A DNA stretch of 64,000 nucleotides, from contig CANFHX010000006.1 of assembly GCA_947446865.1 (NCBI GenBank), forward strand, positions 58,361 to 122,360, read 5' to 3'. Of this stretch, positions 31,790 to 44,900 are shown one piece after another. Numbering within the stretch: the first letter of the stretch is position 1; the number at the start of each line of letters is the position of its first letter. Under the pieces are notes generated by a model. That model was not told the origin of the DNA. It worked only from the letters and a program-made list of their open reading frames with translations, and did no database searches. This DNA is from Flavobacteriaceae bacterium (GTDB lineage: Bacteria > Bacteroidota > Bacteroidia > Flavobacteriales > Flavobacteriaceae). Made by a program: the position numbers and the translations under genes.

Positions 31790-34700
31790 TTAATAAATGA
31801 TTTTCTTAGTAACTACTCTTCCATCTTCTGAAGTAACTTTTACAAGTAATACTTCTTGCGAAGAAACAAAATTGGTTATTTCAAATTGTGACGAGTGAAT
31901 ATCTTTTTGATTGAACAACTCTCTACCTCTGATGTCGAAAACTTCAATAGATTCGATAATTGTATTGTTGGCATTAATCATTATATTTTGATTGTTTTTA
32001 TAAACAATTACCGATTGCTCTGAAAATATAGATGCATTGGTATTTAAGGTAGAGTTAGTGTATCGCAATACAAAACGATCTTCAAAAGTTCCTGCATTAG
32101 AAACAAAGGTATAATTACTTGCTTTTAGATCTTGGATAACGTTCAATAATTTATCTTCCAAAAAGATATCTTGACCTGCAAATAAACCATCAAAATCAAC
32201 TAAACTGATTGTAAAGGTTCCATTAGTATCGGCATGAAAACCTACAGGAACTCTATCCGAAATCTCAAACGGCAATGCTCTTCCTTGAATAGATAATGCA
32301 GTAGTTGCAGACAATGTGTAAATACAAACTGGTGTTTTGCTTAAAAGCTCACCATCATATCCTCTATCTAATCCAGAAGTAGCTCCCGAAGCATAACCAA
32401 CAAGAGTTTGCTTGTAAGCTCCATTCGCATCATTTACTCCAATCCAAATTCTATGTTTTTCTTCTGGACTTGAAGCAGTTGCTGATGAATTATTTTTAAA
32501 AAACTGATTGTTATTTCCAGACAAACGCATAGAGTTTAAAAAAGTTGCAGATCCACCAGTATTTATTCCTTTAATAAAAAAGGATTCTCCTGATGCTATT
32601 TTACCATTTGGAATAGACATATTAAATCCATTGGATGGCGCAGCAGTTCCAGTTCCACCTAAATAATTATAAACTGCATAATCATCAGAAGTGTATTGGA
32701 GATTAGTAACCGCAGTATTATGAGTCCATAAATAAATTGTTCCTTCAACTGAAGAAGTATTTAATGCATTAGACAAAAATAAATCGGCACTTATTGCACT
32801 AGGATATGGATTTCCTATAAGATTGTAAATACTTGAAGCAATTGGAGTAGCTATGGTACCATTATTAGGCACACCCGTAAACAAGCCAGTAAATGTTTGT
32901 CTTAATGTTAAGTCATAGGTTTGTGGCCCTCTTATAATGTATCCTTTTCCAGGTGTCATTGAATCACTACTATCCATATTAGCCCAATTATCTATAGTAG
33001 TATCATAATAAAAGTATTTATCTGACAATGTTAATGGGGATAAGTTAAATAATGTTTGTGGACTAACCGGGGTTGACCAGTAATTGAAATCGTATCTATT
33101 TATTGGTTTGGTAATTCTACTATAATTGATATTACCTACATTCCCTCCATTATAAGTACCTGGTCCGTTAGTCACATCAGTTGGTTGATATAAACTTGAC
33201 CCATCCTGGAAAGTTAATGTTCCAAAAGTCTTCACCACATCCAAAACCTTAAGTGTGAATCCGGAGTTTACAGTTAAAGTTGCAGCTGTATTAATTGTTA
33301 AATTACGTGAAAAAGCATTTGCGCTAATAATTGGACTAAAGGTTGTTCCTGAAGAAATAGAGACACAATCTGTGTCTGCTGGCACTCCAATAGGATTCCA
33401 GTTGGAGGCGTTTGACCAATCAGTAGATATACTACCATTCCATGCTTTACCAATGCTAATTGTAAAAGTCATTGGTGGACTTTGACATCCTGTATTAGCA
33501 ACGGTTAATTCGCCAGTATAAGTTCCACCTGGCACACCTGCAGGAACAGAAATTACTAATGGATTTGTAAACGGAGTAGTTAAAGGACTTGTAAATGCCA
33601 CATTAGCAAAGCCTGTACTCAATGCTGCTGCACTCCAGACTATTTTATATTTATCTGGTGTTCCATAAGGATTACTATAACCAATAGTGGTTGTTTGAGC
33701 ACTAGCATTAAGACATAAAGTAGCTGCCGCTGCATCTAAAATTATAGTTGGCTGTTGATTTATTGTAACTGTAAACGGACTTCCTGAACTTTCGCATCCA
33801 TTATTTTGAACCGTAATAGTTCCTGTGTAAGTTCCTCCTAATGTCCCTCCAGGAACAGTAATATAAATTGGACTTGATAACAAATTTAAATTTGTAACAT
33901 TTGCAAAACTATTTGATGGCAATGCATTCCAATTAATACTATAGGTAGTTGGAGATCCTGTAGTTGCGGTAAACACTAATGGTCTTGTAGTTTGGATTAC
34001 GCTACCACATAACGATTGTACTGAAGGAGCTGTAGTTATTGATAATTTTGGTTTTATAATTATTAAATAAGTAAATGGTAAACTTTCACAACCATCTGTA
34101 TTTGTTACTATTAAATTACCAGTATAAGTGCCTCCTACTGTATTTGCAGGAACATTAATTGAAATGGTTGATAGTGTTAATGGCTCTCCATCTACTGGAT
34201 CAAATCCTAGAGAAGAATCATTAGAAGTTGTACTATAAGCTACAGGATTTCCGGTCACTGCACTATAGGATAATTGCACCGTTTGACTATTTGGACTATA
34301 ACATAGCGTTGTAGAAGCAGAAGCAGAAGAAAATGTAATTGTTGGCCTTGGTTTTACTGTAATTGTTACAGGTGCACTTGAAGAAGAACAACCATTACCA
34401 TAAGTTGATGTTAATATATAACTTGTATCTGTTATTGGACTAGCATCTGGATTTAGAATATTTGTTGCGCTTAATCCTGTTGCTGGAGACCAACTAAGTA
34501 TAGGATTAGTATATCCTGTAACAATTATGTCATCAACTCCAATATCGGAAGAACCAACTCCTACGTCACTGGTTCCAGTGATTTTTATTCTTACTGAATT
34601 AAATCCAACCCCAACAAAATTATTTAAACTAATTGTTAATTGAGTCCATGAACCATAGTTATTATAAGAAGCAGCCCCAACTTGAGAATAGGCTCCTCCG

Positions 34701-37700
34701 TTGTTATTAGCATAAACTTTCAGGAAGTCGGAACCCGCTGAGTTGTAAATCCAAAAAGTTAAAGTAGAAACAGAATAAGTTGTCATATCCATAGTAGGCG
34801 ATATCATGTCACCACTTACTGCACTTCCAACTAAGGTAGAGTAAAAATAACTGCAGAAACCTGTATGGCCAGCACCAGCCCATGTATTTCCACTTGAGGT
34901 AGCCTCAAAAGTTGTTCGGAAATCTCCAGGACTACGCCCACCGTTAATAGTTCTAGTCCAAGTTGATGGCCAAGTCCCAGCATTAAAATCTTGACTTAAT
35001 ACTGTAGTCGGGAAGCCCAATGCTGATGCTCCTAAAGTAATTGAACTTCCAGAACAAATACTAGGAGAAGGCCCAGGAGGATATGCAACAGGAGTACTTG
35101 GAATTGGGTTAACAGTAAATATTGTAGAACTTGTTCCTGTAGCTTGCGCATTTGAAACTGTAATAAAACCAGTTGTTGCTGAAGCAGGTAAAGTAACTGT
35201 TATAGAAGTATCTGAATTTACGGTATAAGTCAATGCACTCACTCCATTAAACTTTACTGAGGTAGCATTTGTAAAATTACTTCCTGTTAAGGTTACTATT
35301 GGAGTCGTTCCGACACAGGTACTTGTAGGAGTAAAGCTTGTAATTTTAGGAACTGTTACACATACAATTGACGCATTCCATCCTGCATAAGTAACTGAAG
35401 TATCTGAAGTGAATTTAAAGGTTAAAGATCCATCAGTAGCTGTTGAAATTATTGTGCCTGGAGAATGAGTTCCATAAAACGATCCTGCAGGACAAGTTGA
35501 AGCAAGAATTCCTACTGGTAAACCAGAAGAAATAAGTGGAGCAGTTGTACTATTTCCATTATAAATTGACAATCCATCCCATGAATTTTCTGTTACAAAA
35601 GAATTAAATGTAACTTTCAACTTTGAGTTTGGTGATGAAGGATAAAAAGTATAAGTATAAATTTCATTATTACTATAACTGTTCACTGGTCCTGCACTAT
35701 CATAAAAAATAACATTACATGAAGTGAAACTACCATTTGCCATGTTAATAACATCTTGATTCACTGTGATAAAATAAGGCAATAACATTACCCAAGGATT
35801 TGGTGTTCCACAATTGGAACGAACCCAAAAATAATAGGTTCCATTTACAGTTAAACCAGTTAATGCAACTGAATTAACCCCAGTAACAGTTCCAGACGGG
35901 GTGGATGTTGGTGTTGGAGGGATTGGTGATGTACTATAATAATAATTATATACACTATTTGGAGTCAAACCAGCATCTGTCCATGTAATTATTGCAGAAG
36001 TACCTGTAATACTTGCCGTAGTTAAAGCCGACGGTGTACTTGGAGCACATGGTGGAACAGGAACTACAATAAGAGTATAATCCTCCATCTCACCTAATCC
36101 TGAACCATTAATAGAACAAGAAGTGTTAGCCCCTACCCAACTGGTGGAAACACGCATACGGTAATTACCTGGTGTTTGCCCATTTGGAATTGCAAAGGCT
36201 CCTGTAAACGGTCCTAATAGATAAGTGGTTGTAGCTAAAATTGTTTCTCCAACATCTGCAAAATCGCCATCTTGATTCCAATCAATCCATATATAATAGA
36301 AAAAAGTTTGATCTGTTGAATCTGTTCTAACACTAGTTATAGAATAATTAATCAAAGAAGAAGGAAATTGCGAACACGATTGAGTAGTATAATTTGCATA
36401 ACCACCCGTTGTAAATCCAGTAATATTATTTGTAATATTTGTAATACCTGCTGTAGTTGAAAAACTATTTACAAAAGTAGTTACGCTTGATGGTGCTGTT
36501 GGTATGCAATAAGTAACACCTATAGTAGTTAAAGAAATTGTACTAGAATAGGATGTCCCACAAGAATTGTTATTGGTACTAACTCTATAATAATAGGTAG
36601 TTCCTGCTCCTAAACCGGCAACAGGCCAAGTATTCACATTACCAACAAGCAAGTTATTATACCCAGTTACAAAAGATGTAAACGTACTGCTTGTGGAAAC
36701 GTCAAGATAATATGCGGTGACCCCAGCAATTAAATTCCAGTTTGCAGAAAAAGCAGAAGTCGTTATAGCTGTTGCTGCAGCTGCAGATGGAACAGCTGTT
36801 GGCGCAGTTATATTTACAGCACCAGAAATAGCTGTGGTAACCGTGCACCCTAATGTACTAGTAATTACACAATAATAATATAATGTACCAACGGTTGTAG
36901 TAAGTGGAGTATAACTAGAACTATTTGTTCCTACAGCTGTACCTCCTATTGTAGTTGCAGTAGCGTTACTAAACCATTGATAGGTACTTACTATTCCGCC
37001 TGATGCAGCAGCTGTTAAAGCAGTTGCATTTGTTGCATTTTTACAAAGATTTTGGATAACCGTAGATGGTGAATTTGCTAACGCAAAAGAACAACTAGCT
37101 ATTATAAAATTTAATGAAGGTGACCAAGGGCTATAACTATCTGGCAAGGAACCACATCTAGAGCGAACCCAAACATAATAAGATCCTGGGGTTAAACCTG
37201 TAATACTATAGGAATTTGTTGTTAAATTTGAACCTTGAGGAGTTACAGCTCCTGTTGGAGGAGTATTACTTGTACTGTAATAAACATCATAATTAGCTGC
37301 ACTTGTAGTATCCCATGTTAAAGAAGCATTTGATGCCCCAACAACTGTAGTTGCTAAACCTGTTGGGGTTGGACAACGAACACAATCTACCTTTATATTA
37401 AAACCTGCAGCATTTGTTGCGGCATCTGAGGTAAATTTTATTGTGATAGAACCATCTGTAGAAATTGAAGATATATAAGTTGAAACAACTGGAATAGTTG
37501 TAGCAGTATGCGTTAAAAGATTAGTGGTTGCATTTAAAGCCGAGCCATTATCATCCCAAACTTCAATCTTGTCTGAAGCAGCACCTGTATAAGTAACAAA
37601 CTGAATCCTTACCCGATCTCCTGCCGTATAGCCTATTCCGGTAGGCTTAAAGGTAACTTGATTGATTTGATTTGCATTATATTGATCTGGACCTCCATTA

Positions 37701-38443
37701 TCATAAAAATTATATACTGCATTAGAGTCAACATTGATTGTTCCACCAGTACAATTTGCTATAGCAGTTCCATTGCCAGATTGAATAGGTGATACAATAG
37801 TATTTTCTGGATAACCACTACTTAATGTTCCATCACTTTTATAGGTATCCCATGAAATATCATCAATAACTAAAGAACCTGACGAACCGCCTACAGCAGG
37901 TGTTCTGAGGGTTGTGTCTGTAATTCTAAATTGAACATTTGGATAAGTGTTGGAAGGAAGTGTTACAGAAACTAATTGATAACCTGTAGTTATTGAAGAA
38001 GGAAGTGTATATCCAGCAACGGTATTAATATTTATTGGAGTAACAAAACCATCTGTAGAATATTCAACTAACAACGAAAATGTACCTGTAGCTGTTGCAC
38101 TAGTTTTAACATAAAATGAAAAAGTTTTAGCATAATTTATACTAGGTGTTTTCAACCATGTATTCTGTTTGGTACTTAACATAAAATAGATGCCGGATCT
38201 TGGAGTTTGTCCAGAATTAGTAAACACAGGACTGGCAAAAGTTGAAGTCACAAAAGAAGATGTAAAACCAGTTGGAGGAGTTGTTCCTGCAGCACTAATA
38301 CTCTCAAACCGAGCATATGGCCCAATACACTGTGCGTTTAAATTGATTTTACTAAATAATATTAAAAGCAAAACAAGAAGAAATCTTGATTTAGCAGAAA
38401 TGTTAAATGTATTCTTAAATCTGATAGGTATTAATTGTGTCAT
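31790..38443 (-). CDS. giant T9SS-secreted multidomain surface protein (2217 residues)
   Basis: Signal peptide about 1-39 (FSKINLNAQ). CUB-like domain about 228-350, fibronectin III-like units with YYVWVRSRCG and YYFWVRSNCG motifs, a GEVED domain about 645-793 (DWNQDGDFADVGETI, SGLGEMEDY), a second CUB-like domain about 895-1030, an IPT/TIG-like unit about 1032-1108 and several repeated SIT/Ig-like beta units after that. The last 500 residues hold the GNPYPSA module common in Flavobacterium T9SS proteins, and the final about 70 (IEVFDIRGREL to KKIIY) are a type A sorting domain. No catalytic motif found, so an adhesin or matrix protein is most likely. Confidence 0.87.
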   Translation of the reverse strand: MTQLIPIRFKNTFNISAKSRFLLVLLLILFSKINLNAQCIGPYARFESISAAGTTPPTGFTSSFVTSTFASPVFTNSGQTPRSGIYFMLSTKQNTWLKTPSINYAKTFSFYVKTSATATGTFSLLVEYSTDGFVTPININTVAGYTLPSSITTGYQLVSVTLPSNTYPNVQFRITDTTLRTPAVGGSSGSLVIDDISWDTYKSDGTLSSGYPENTIVSPIQSGNGTAIANCTGGTINVDSNAVYNFYDNGGPDQYNANQINQVTFKPTGIGYTAGDRVRIQFVTYTGAASDKIEVWDDNGSALNATTNLLTHTATTIPVVSTYISSISTDGSITIKFTSDAATNAAGFNIKVDCVRCPTPTGLATTVVGASNASLTWDTTSAANYDVYYSTSNTPPTGAVTPQGSNLTTNSYSITGLTPGSYYVWVRSRCGSLPDSYSPWSPSLNFIIASCSFALANSPSTVIQNLCKNATNATALTAAASGGIVSTYQWFSNATATTIGGTAVGTNSSSYTPLTTTVGTLYYYCVITSTLGCTVTTAISGAVNITAPTAVPSAAAATAITTSAFSANWNLIAGVTAYYLDVSTSSTFTSFVTGYNNLLVGNVNTWPVAGLGAGTTYYYRVSTNNNSCGTSYSSTISLTTIGVTYCIPTAPSSVTTFVNSFSTTAGITNITNNITGFTTGGYANYTTQSCSQFPSSLINYSITSVRTDSTDQTFFYYIWIDWNQDGDFADVGETILATTTYLLGPFTGAFAIPNGQTPGNYRMRVSTSWVGANTSCSINGSGLGEMEDYTLIVVPVPPCAPSTPSALTTASITGTSAIITWTDAGLTPNSVYNYYYSTSPIPPTPTSTPSGTVTGVNSVALTGLTVNGTYYFWVRSNCGTPNPWVMLLPYFITVNQDVINMANGSFTSCNVIFYDSAGPVNSYSNNEIYTYTFYPSSPNSKLKVTFNSFVTENSWDGLSIYNGNSTTAPLISSGLPVGILASTCPAGSFYGTHSPGTIISTATDGSLTFKFTSDTSVTYAGWNASIVCVTVPKITSFTPTSTCVGTTPIVTLTGSNFTNATSVKFNGVSALTYTVNSDTSITVTLPASATTGFITVSNAQATGTSSTIFTVNPIPSTPVAYPPGPSPSICSGSSITLGASALGFPTTVLSQDFNAGTWPSTWTRTINGGRSPGDFRTTFEATSSGNTWAGAGHTGFCSYFYSTLVGSAVSGDMISPTMDMTTYSVSTLTFWIYNSAGSDFLKVYANNNGGAYSQVGAASYNNYGSWTQLTISLNNFVGVGFNSVRIKITGTSDVGVGSSDIGVDDIIVTGYTNPILSWSPATGLSATNILNPDASPITDTSYILTSTYGNGCSSSSAPVTITVKPRPTITFSSASASTTLCYSPNSQTVQLSYSAVTGNPVAYSTTSNDSSLGFDPVDGEPLTLSTISINVPANTVGGTYTGNLIVTNTDGCESLPFTYLIIIKPKLSITTAPSVQSLCGSVIQTTRPLVFTATTGSPTTYSINWNALPSNSFANVTNLNLLSSPIYITVPGGTLGGTYTGTITVQNNGCESSGSPFTVTINQQPTIILDAAAATLCLNASAQTTTIGYSNPYGTPDKYKIVWSAAALSTGFANVAFTSPLTTPFTNPLVISVPAGVPGGTYTGELTVANTGCQSPPMTFTISIGKAWNGSISTDWSNASNWNPIGVPADTDCVSISSGTTFSPIISANAFSRNLTINTAATLTVNSGFTLKVLDVVKTFGTLTFQDGSSLYQPTDVTNGPGTYNGGNVGNINYSRITKPINRYDFNYWSTPVSPQTLFNLSPLTLSDKYFYYDTTIDNWANMDSSDSMTPGKGYIIRGPQTYDLTLRQTFTGLFTGVPNNGTIATPIASSIYNLIGNPYPSAISADLFLSNALNTSSVEGTIYLWTHNTAVTNLQYTSDDYAVYNYLGGTGTAAPSNGFNMSIPNGKIASGESFFIKGINTGGSATFLNSMRLSGNNNQFFKNNSSATASSPEEKHRIWIGVNDANGAYKQTLVGYASGATSGLDRGYDGELLSKTPVCIYTLSATTALSIQGRALPFEISDRVPVGFHADTNGTFTISLVDFDGLFAGQDIFLEDKLLNVIQDLKASNYTFVSNAGTFEDRFVLRYTNSTLNTNASIFSEQSVIVYKNNQNIMINANNTIIESIEVFDIRGRELFNQKDIHSSQFEITNFVSSQEVLLVKVTSEDGRVVTKKIIY

Positions 38444-38860
38444 ATTGATATAATTTAAGGCGGTTAAAAATACAATTTTTTTTTGTTTTATTTAAAAAAA
38501 AATGATTTATCCTTATAAATTCGATAAAAAACATAAATTCTCGATAAAAAAATCAAATAACATTTGCATTAAATATTTATTTTTGAGCTATCAACAACAT
38601 AAATACAAAGCATCCGAAGTAATAATTAATGAAATAATTTAAAAACCTAATCCAATACTTGAAATATAATTTTTTTACTTTAATAGAACGCAATTAGTTT
38701 TTGATAAGATATAGATACAAACAATTTTCCTAACAAACAATACCCCCTTATATATCTTTTATTGCTAATACAAAAAAGGGAAGAATTTTAGACATAGGCT
38801 CCTTTTATCTTTAACTCCATTGCATTATCAGATTCACAATATTAATAGTAATTAACTAAT
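38444..38860. other. AT-rich intergenic region, no gene seen
   Basis: About 420 bp upstream of the 2217-residue protein gene. It contains homopolymer T and A runs and a direct repeat TCGATAAAAAA spaced about 25 bp (38519-38556). No -7 box in the right orientation matched TAnnTTTG, no ORF over 40 codons looked coding, and no palindrome stood out. Confidence 0.5.
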
Positions 38861-38889
38861 AAAAAACCGCCTCGGTTAGGAGACGGTTT
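38861..38889 (-). terminator. terminator of the 2668-residue protein gene
   Basis: On the minus strand AAACCGTCT ... AGGCGGTTTTTT forms a 9-bp stem with one G-U pair and ends in T6. It begins 18 bp after the stop codon. Confidence 0.75.
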
Positions 38890-38906
38890 CTGAAAATTAT
38901 TGAAGT

Positions 38907-41900
38907 TTATCGTTTAATAACTCGAATGTTTTTTACATTTTCTCCCTGACTAATAACTACATTATAAACTCCCGACGGAAAATCATTTCCAATTTCAAAT
39001 TCTTTAATTTGCTTCTTTTCAATAATTCTATTATCAATAAGTTTTCCTAACATATCATATACTTTAATCTGTAAAGTTTCTTCTTCATTAGTTATTACTT
39101 CTAATTTGAAATTGTCCGCAAATGGGTTTGGATATGCTTTAGCGTCAAACAATTTAAATGTTTCTGTTTTTATTTCTGTTTTTGAAACTCCACCTAAAGT
39201 AGTTAAATTACATATTCTTCCATATTCTCCCCAATAACCTCCAATTTTAACTTTTACTTGAACCGAATAAGTAGTTGCAGGTAACAAACCTGGAACAGTA
39301 TTCAAGCCAAATGCACGAAGCGTAGTATCAAAAACATAACTATATCCTAAAGTAGCATTTGTAATGCTAAATCTATAGGCTGTAGCATTTGCTACTAAAT
39401 TTGCATAAATCATTTCTGTAGAACTAACAGTTGTATAATCACATTGTGAATTTTGCAAACTTGTTGTTGGAAATACAGGTGTCGTTATAGTACAACTTTG
39501 CCCGAAAGGCAGATAGGTTCCATCCGTATTCCTAACTGCTACCTCCACTTTATAAGTAGTATTAAAAGTAATAGAACTCAATAAATTGAATCTAAATTCT
39601 CTTAAACCTCTATCAATTGTTTGCACATCATTTGTAAGTAAGTTAGTTACTTTAAATCGGTAACCTGTTGCATAAGTAACTATATTAGCATACACTATAT
39701 CGGTCATCAAAGATAAAGTGGTACCGCATTGTGAAGTTACTACCTTCGTTGTAGTTGCAGGAGTTTTAACCTCACAAGCAGTTCCATAAAAAGGTTGCCA
39801 TACATTGTTTAAACGAACCGATACTTCTATTTGATAATAAGTATCAAAAGCATAACTTACTAATTGAGTAAATTTAAATACTCTTAGACCTGTGTCAAAT
39901 GTTTGAATGTCTGCAGGATCATTACTTACTAAACCAGAAATAATTTTAGTTATTCTCCAACGGTATCCTTGTGCGTTTGCAACTAATACTGCCATTACTT
40001 GGTCATCAATTAATCCTAAAGTGATTCCGCATTGTGCTGGAATTACATTTGAAACTATAGGAATACATCCACCAGGTAAACCAACGTTGTCTATATATCC
40101 GTTACAATCATTATCCACTCCATCATAACAAACTTCTACTGCACCCGGATGGGTGTTAGCGCGAGTATCGTCACAATCAGTCCCTAAAGTAGTTGCAGAA
40201 TATCCTAATGGTGTTGTTGCGCCATAACATAAAGAAACTGCCGTTCCTAGGGTATAATGATCCCCATCGGCGTCAACATAGAAACTTCCTGTACGCCATT
40301 TTGCTGCATTAGTATCTTCACAATCAGCACCTAAACTTGTTGCAGAATATCCTATAGGGGTTGTTGCTCCGTAACATAAAGATACCGCTGAACCAATAGT
40401 ATAATGATCACCATCGGCATCAACATAAAAACTTCCTGTATGCCATATTGTAGCATTAGTATCATCACAATCGGTATTATTTGTAACATATCCTGAAGGC
40501 ACACCAGAACAAGAAGGTTGCGTTACTGCTAAATTACCAAAACCATCATTATCGGCATCGGCATAATAGTTAACATTTGCATTAACAGTCAATTGACCAC
40601 TAACATTAGCAGTTCCATTCCAAAAGCCTCCATTATATCCTCCATATTGCCAAGCACAAGTGCTTGGACGATAACGGAATGTATAATAATAAGTTCCTGT
40701 TGATGGTGGCGTAAAGGTGAATTTATATTCGTCATTATTTCCACTGTCCACATTATAAGTTGCAGCAGTCCAATTGGTCCATGTAGCTGGATCTGTATTG
40801 GTGCTATTGTAACCAAATTCTACAGTAATTCCAGTACCTTGCCCAACATTATCCGTAACACCTGATTGATACACTTGTCCATAGGCATCTAAAGTTCCTC
40901 CTTGACAAATATTTCCTGATGCAGGCCATTGCAAGTTAGCCCAAGTTATAGCACTGATTTCATTAATAGTATAATTAGCCTCTACAGCAACACCACAATC
41001 TCCAGTAACTCTAGCATAATAAGTACCTGGCCCTGCAGTTAAAGTAGAACTAGCACCCAAATTAGTACCGGCTCCTCCTGCTCCTGTGTACCAAGTAACA
41101 ATTGCGTTTGTACCTACAACACCATTTGCTGTAAGTAGAGTTGTAGCTGAAGCACAAATTGGGTTAGTTGTAGCGGTAATATTCGTAATTGCTACATCTA
41201 CTTTTGCTCCAACTGTAACACTTGCTTCTGCAGGTGTTCCGCAATCGCCTGTAACTTGAGCATAATAAGTTCCAGGACCTGCAGTTAATGTTAGTCCAGT
41301 TCCTTTATTAGTTCCTGTTCCACCAGTTCCTGTCCACCAAGTAACTAATGCATTATCTCCATCAACTCCATTAGCAGTTAAAGTAGTAGTGGCATTACTA
41401 CATATTGGACTTGCAACTGCACTTGCAGAAGCGATAGCTACTGGAGTTTTAACTGTAATTGAGGCCGTATTTGAAGCCGTGCAAGTACCATTTGCTGCCA
41501 AAGCAGTATAGGTAGTTAATCCTGGAGTAGCCGATTTTACGTATACTGTTGTCGCATTGGCATTGGCAACATAAGGAATAGTTGCCGCTGCATCGGTATA
41601 TAATGCAGTAGTTGGCGACCAAGTAATGAATGGCGTTAGGGTTTTAGAAACTCTGATATTATCTAACAACCAACCATTATAAAAATTAGACCCATCGGTT
41701 GTATATCTAAATCGAATTCTAAATTGAGAACTAGTTAACGCAGCAGCAGGAATAGTAATTGTTTCTGATTTCCAATTAGCATTAGATGGAATGCCTGAGC
41801 CAACCGAAATCCAATCAGGATAACTCATGGAAGAAAAGACAACTCCAGAAACTGGTACAGAATTTAAAGTAGTAATTAGAGTTCCGCTACCTGCATAAGA

Positions 41901-44900
41901 ACTAGTTGGGAAAGTAGTCCAAGAGGTACCTCCATTGGTAGTGTATTGAACATATCCACCATCGTAAGTAGTGGTAATCCCTTCCATATTTGCAATATGA
42001 GAAAAAGTCAATTGTGCTGCACTTGCATTAGTCAAGTCAATATTAGAATTCATAGCATATTGCACATCTGCATTAGTACTACCAGTATTAAATAATACCG
42101 ATCCAGAACCTTCACTATACAAAGAACTCAAAGTAGCAGTGCCTGTTCCGCTAGTTGAAGTTAATGAAAAAGAAGCAGGTAAAGTATTTGCTAACTCTAA
42201 TAATGGTGTTGTACTATATACGCCACCCGAAGCAACAATAGACTGTATTGCATTTGGACAAATAGATGCTGTTGAAGGTGTTAATGTAATTGCTGTTGGT
42301 TTAGAATTTACAATTACAGTAATTGTTTGTGTATTAGTCATTGCTCCAGCCACACCCGTTACGGTATAAGATGTTGTTGTGGTTGGACTTGCTGTAACCA
42401 CCGCACCACTCGAGGTATTTAATCCTATGCTTGGCGACCAAGTATAAGTATATCCTTCAGTACTCGAAGCGGTTAACGTTGTACTAGAACCACTACATAT
42501 TGTAGCACTTGGAGACGGGGTAATGCTAATAGGAATTGGAGTTGCTTTTATAGCAACTGCATCTAATGCACAGTTGTTTCCAAACTCAGAATGGAATTTA
42601 AACCCTACATAAACGGTTGCTTGATTTCCTGCTGCAACTGGTAAAGTAAGTGATTTTAAATTCCATTGTGCAGATCCACTAGCAAGACTACTATCGTTTC
42701 TTGGATACAAAGATCCAGCATTAACCCAAGTAGTTCCATTTAATGAGTATTGCACTTGTACACCTTCATTTAAATAAGCCCCAGAGTTATACGAAGAATT
42801 ATTATTATTTCTCCATTGGAACGATACATCTACAGAATTTACTCCAGTGGTAGTAATCCCTGGAGAAACCAATCTAGTTTCATTACCTGCAGTAATATTA
42901 AAAGAATTCCAAAAAGCATAATCAGCCCCCTCTGGTGAAGTAGTTGTCGGATTAGAATTTGAAGCCAAAAATGTTAACAAAGAGGTTCCAACCACGGTCA
43001 GTTGTGTCCAACAAGCAGGAATGGAAGTAGCATTAAATCCTTCCAGAACATTTAACGCAAAATTTCCGCAAGCAGTTGTAAAAGTACCTGAACCAGTCCA
43101 GTTACTCTTGTCTGTTCCATTACAATTTGAGCGAACCCAGAAATAATAAACAGTATTAGAAGTTAAACCAGTAACATTAGCAGTTAGCACCCCTGCTCCT
43201 ACACTACCAGATACTGTTGTTCCAGCAGTTGGCGCAGTAGCATTTGTACTATAATAATATTCATAACCACTTGCAGGAGGAGTTGTTGCAGCAGCCCAAT
43301 TTAAAGTAGCAGATGTTGCTGTAATAGCCGTAGTAACAGAAACACTTGCTGGGGCAGATGCACAGGCTGGAATAGTTTGTATTTTAAATTCATCTAAACC
43401 TTGATTACAAAATCCTGATCCAAAATTAGAACTAGCTCTAAATCTAATCATTACGGCTTGACTTACATATGCCGTTAAATCAATGGTATTTAATGACCAA
43501 GCAGATGTTGTAGTTGTTTGTGTTCCTGCTCCGTGAGTATATAATGTACTCCAAGTAGTTCCAGAATTTGTAGAGATTTCAACAAGCAATGGTGTTGCTG
43601 AACCTGTTGATCCTAGCCAATAATTATATATAAATTGCTTAGGAGTAGCATCTAAAACAAAAGTAGGTAATGTTACATTATACGTATTATAAGTTGTTGA
43701 AGCGTTAAATACATTTAATGCTAAAAAATTAGTTCCAGAAGCTGGAGAAGTTACCCCATGGGAAGCATCGGAAGAAACCGCAGTCCAATGGTATGATGCT
43801 CCAACAGTTGTTTCACCTACAGTAAAACAAGAAGGCAAAGTTGCAGAAGAAATACTTTCCAACCATGGGAAAGAGGAAATTGCAACACAAGTTGTAGCAA
43901 AAGTTACTTTAGTGCTATTGGCACTATAAAAACCTCCTAAAGCACATGCTTGTCTTACATATACATCATAAGTTGTAGAACTAGACAAACCGGTTAAAGC
44001 ATAAGGAGTTGTTGCAGAACTTGACGCAATAGTACCTCCTGTTCCAGCAGTTGCACCAGTTCCAGGTGTAAATCCAGCAGCACCATATTCTACTATATAG
44101 TTTCCAGAACCAGTCCAAGTTAAGGTTGCTCCTGTAGTTGTAACTGTTCCAGCAACTAAACTTGCAGCAGCAGAACATACCGTAACTTGACTATTAGTTA
44201 ATGGTGAAGTGGTGAAATATTTAGGCCCACCTGTACAAGAACTACTATTATAAGACATAACATAATAGTAATAGGTAGTTCCAGCAATTAAACCCGAATC
44301 GGTAAAAGTAGTTCCAGTAGGTACAATTACCGTTCCACCTCCCAAAGAATTTCCTGTAGTATATGCCGTACCATCTACAGGGTTACCTGCTAAAGTAGAA
44401 GAAGTACTTCTAATTACTAAATATCCTGTTGGTGGGGTACTAGCAGCAGTAAAAGAACCAGATAAAGTTGTAGTAGTAACTAAAGAAAAAGTCAAAGTTG
44501 TTGGTTGTGCTGTTGGCGCTACACATGCACTTACAGACGGAACAAAATTCCCTGCATCGGCACCAATATCTGTTGGTGTTAAACCTGCACGAGTTTGTCC
44601 GTCAAAATCATCTGTAACAGTACCAATAGCCAAACCTGTTCCTTCCACTGGTGTAGGATTGGAAGCACTAATATGTAAATCAGGTGTAGTTGCAGCAGGC
44701 GCAATAAATTGTGGATCTCCATTATAACTGTTGCTATCTTGTGTTGTTCCTGTTTGCACACTAGCCAAACTTGTTCTGTCGGCACTAATTACATTTGCCA
44801 AAACTCCTCCAGTTCCACTAACAAAATAATCATTATAATTAATGGTTAATCCTGTTACACTTGGCTCTATAAAAGCATAGTGTTTACCAGTTCCGGTGCT

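Noticed and set aside
40200..40480. Near-identical DNA repeats of about 180 bp that might be a mobile element.
   Set aside because: They are in frame and encode MopE-type repeat units of the surface protein, so internal duplication explains them.
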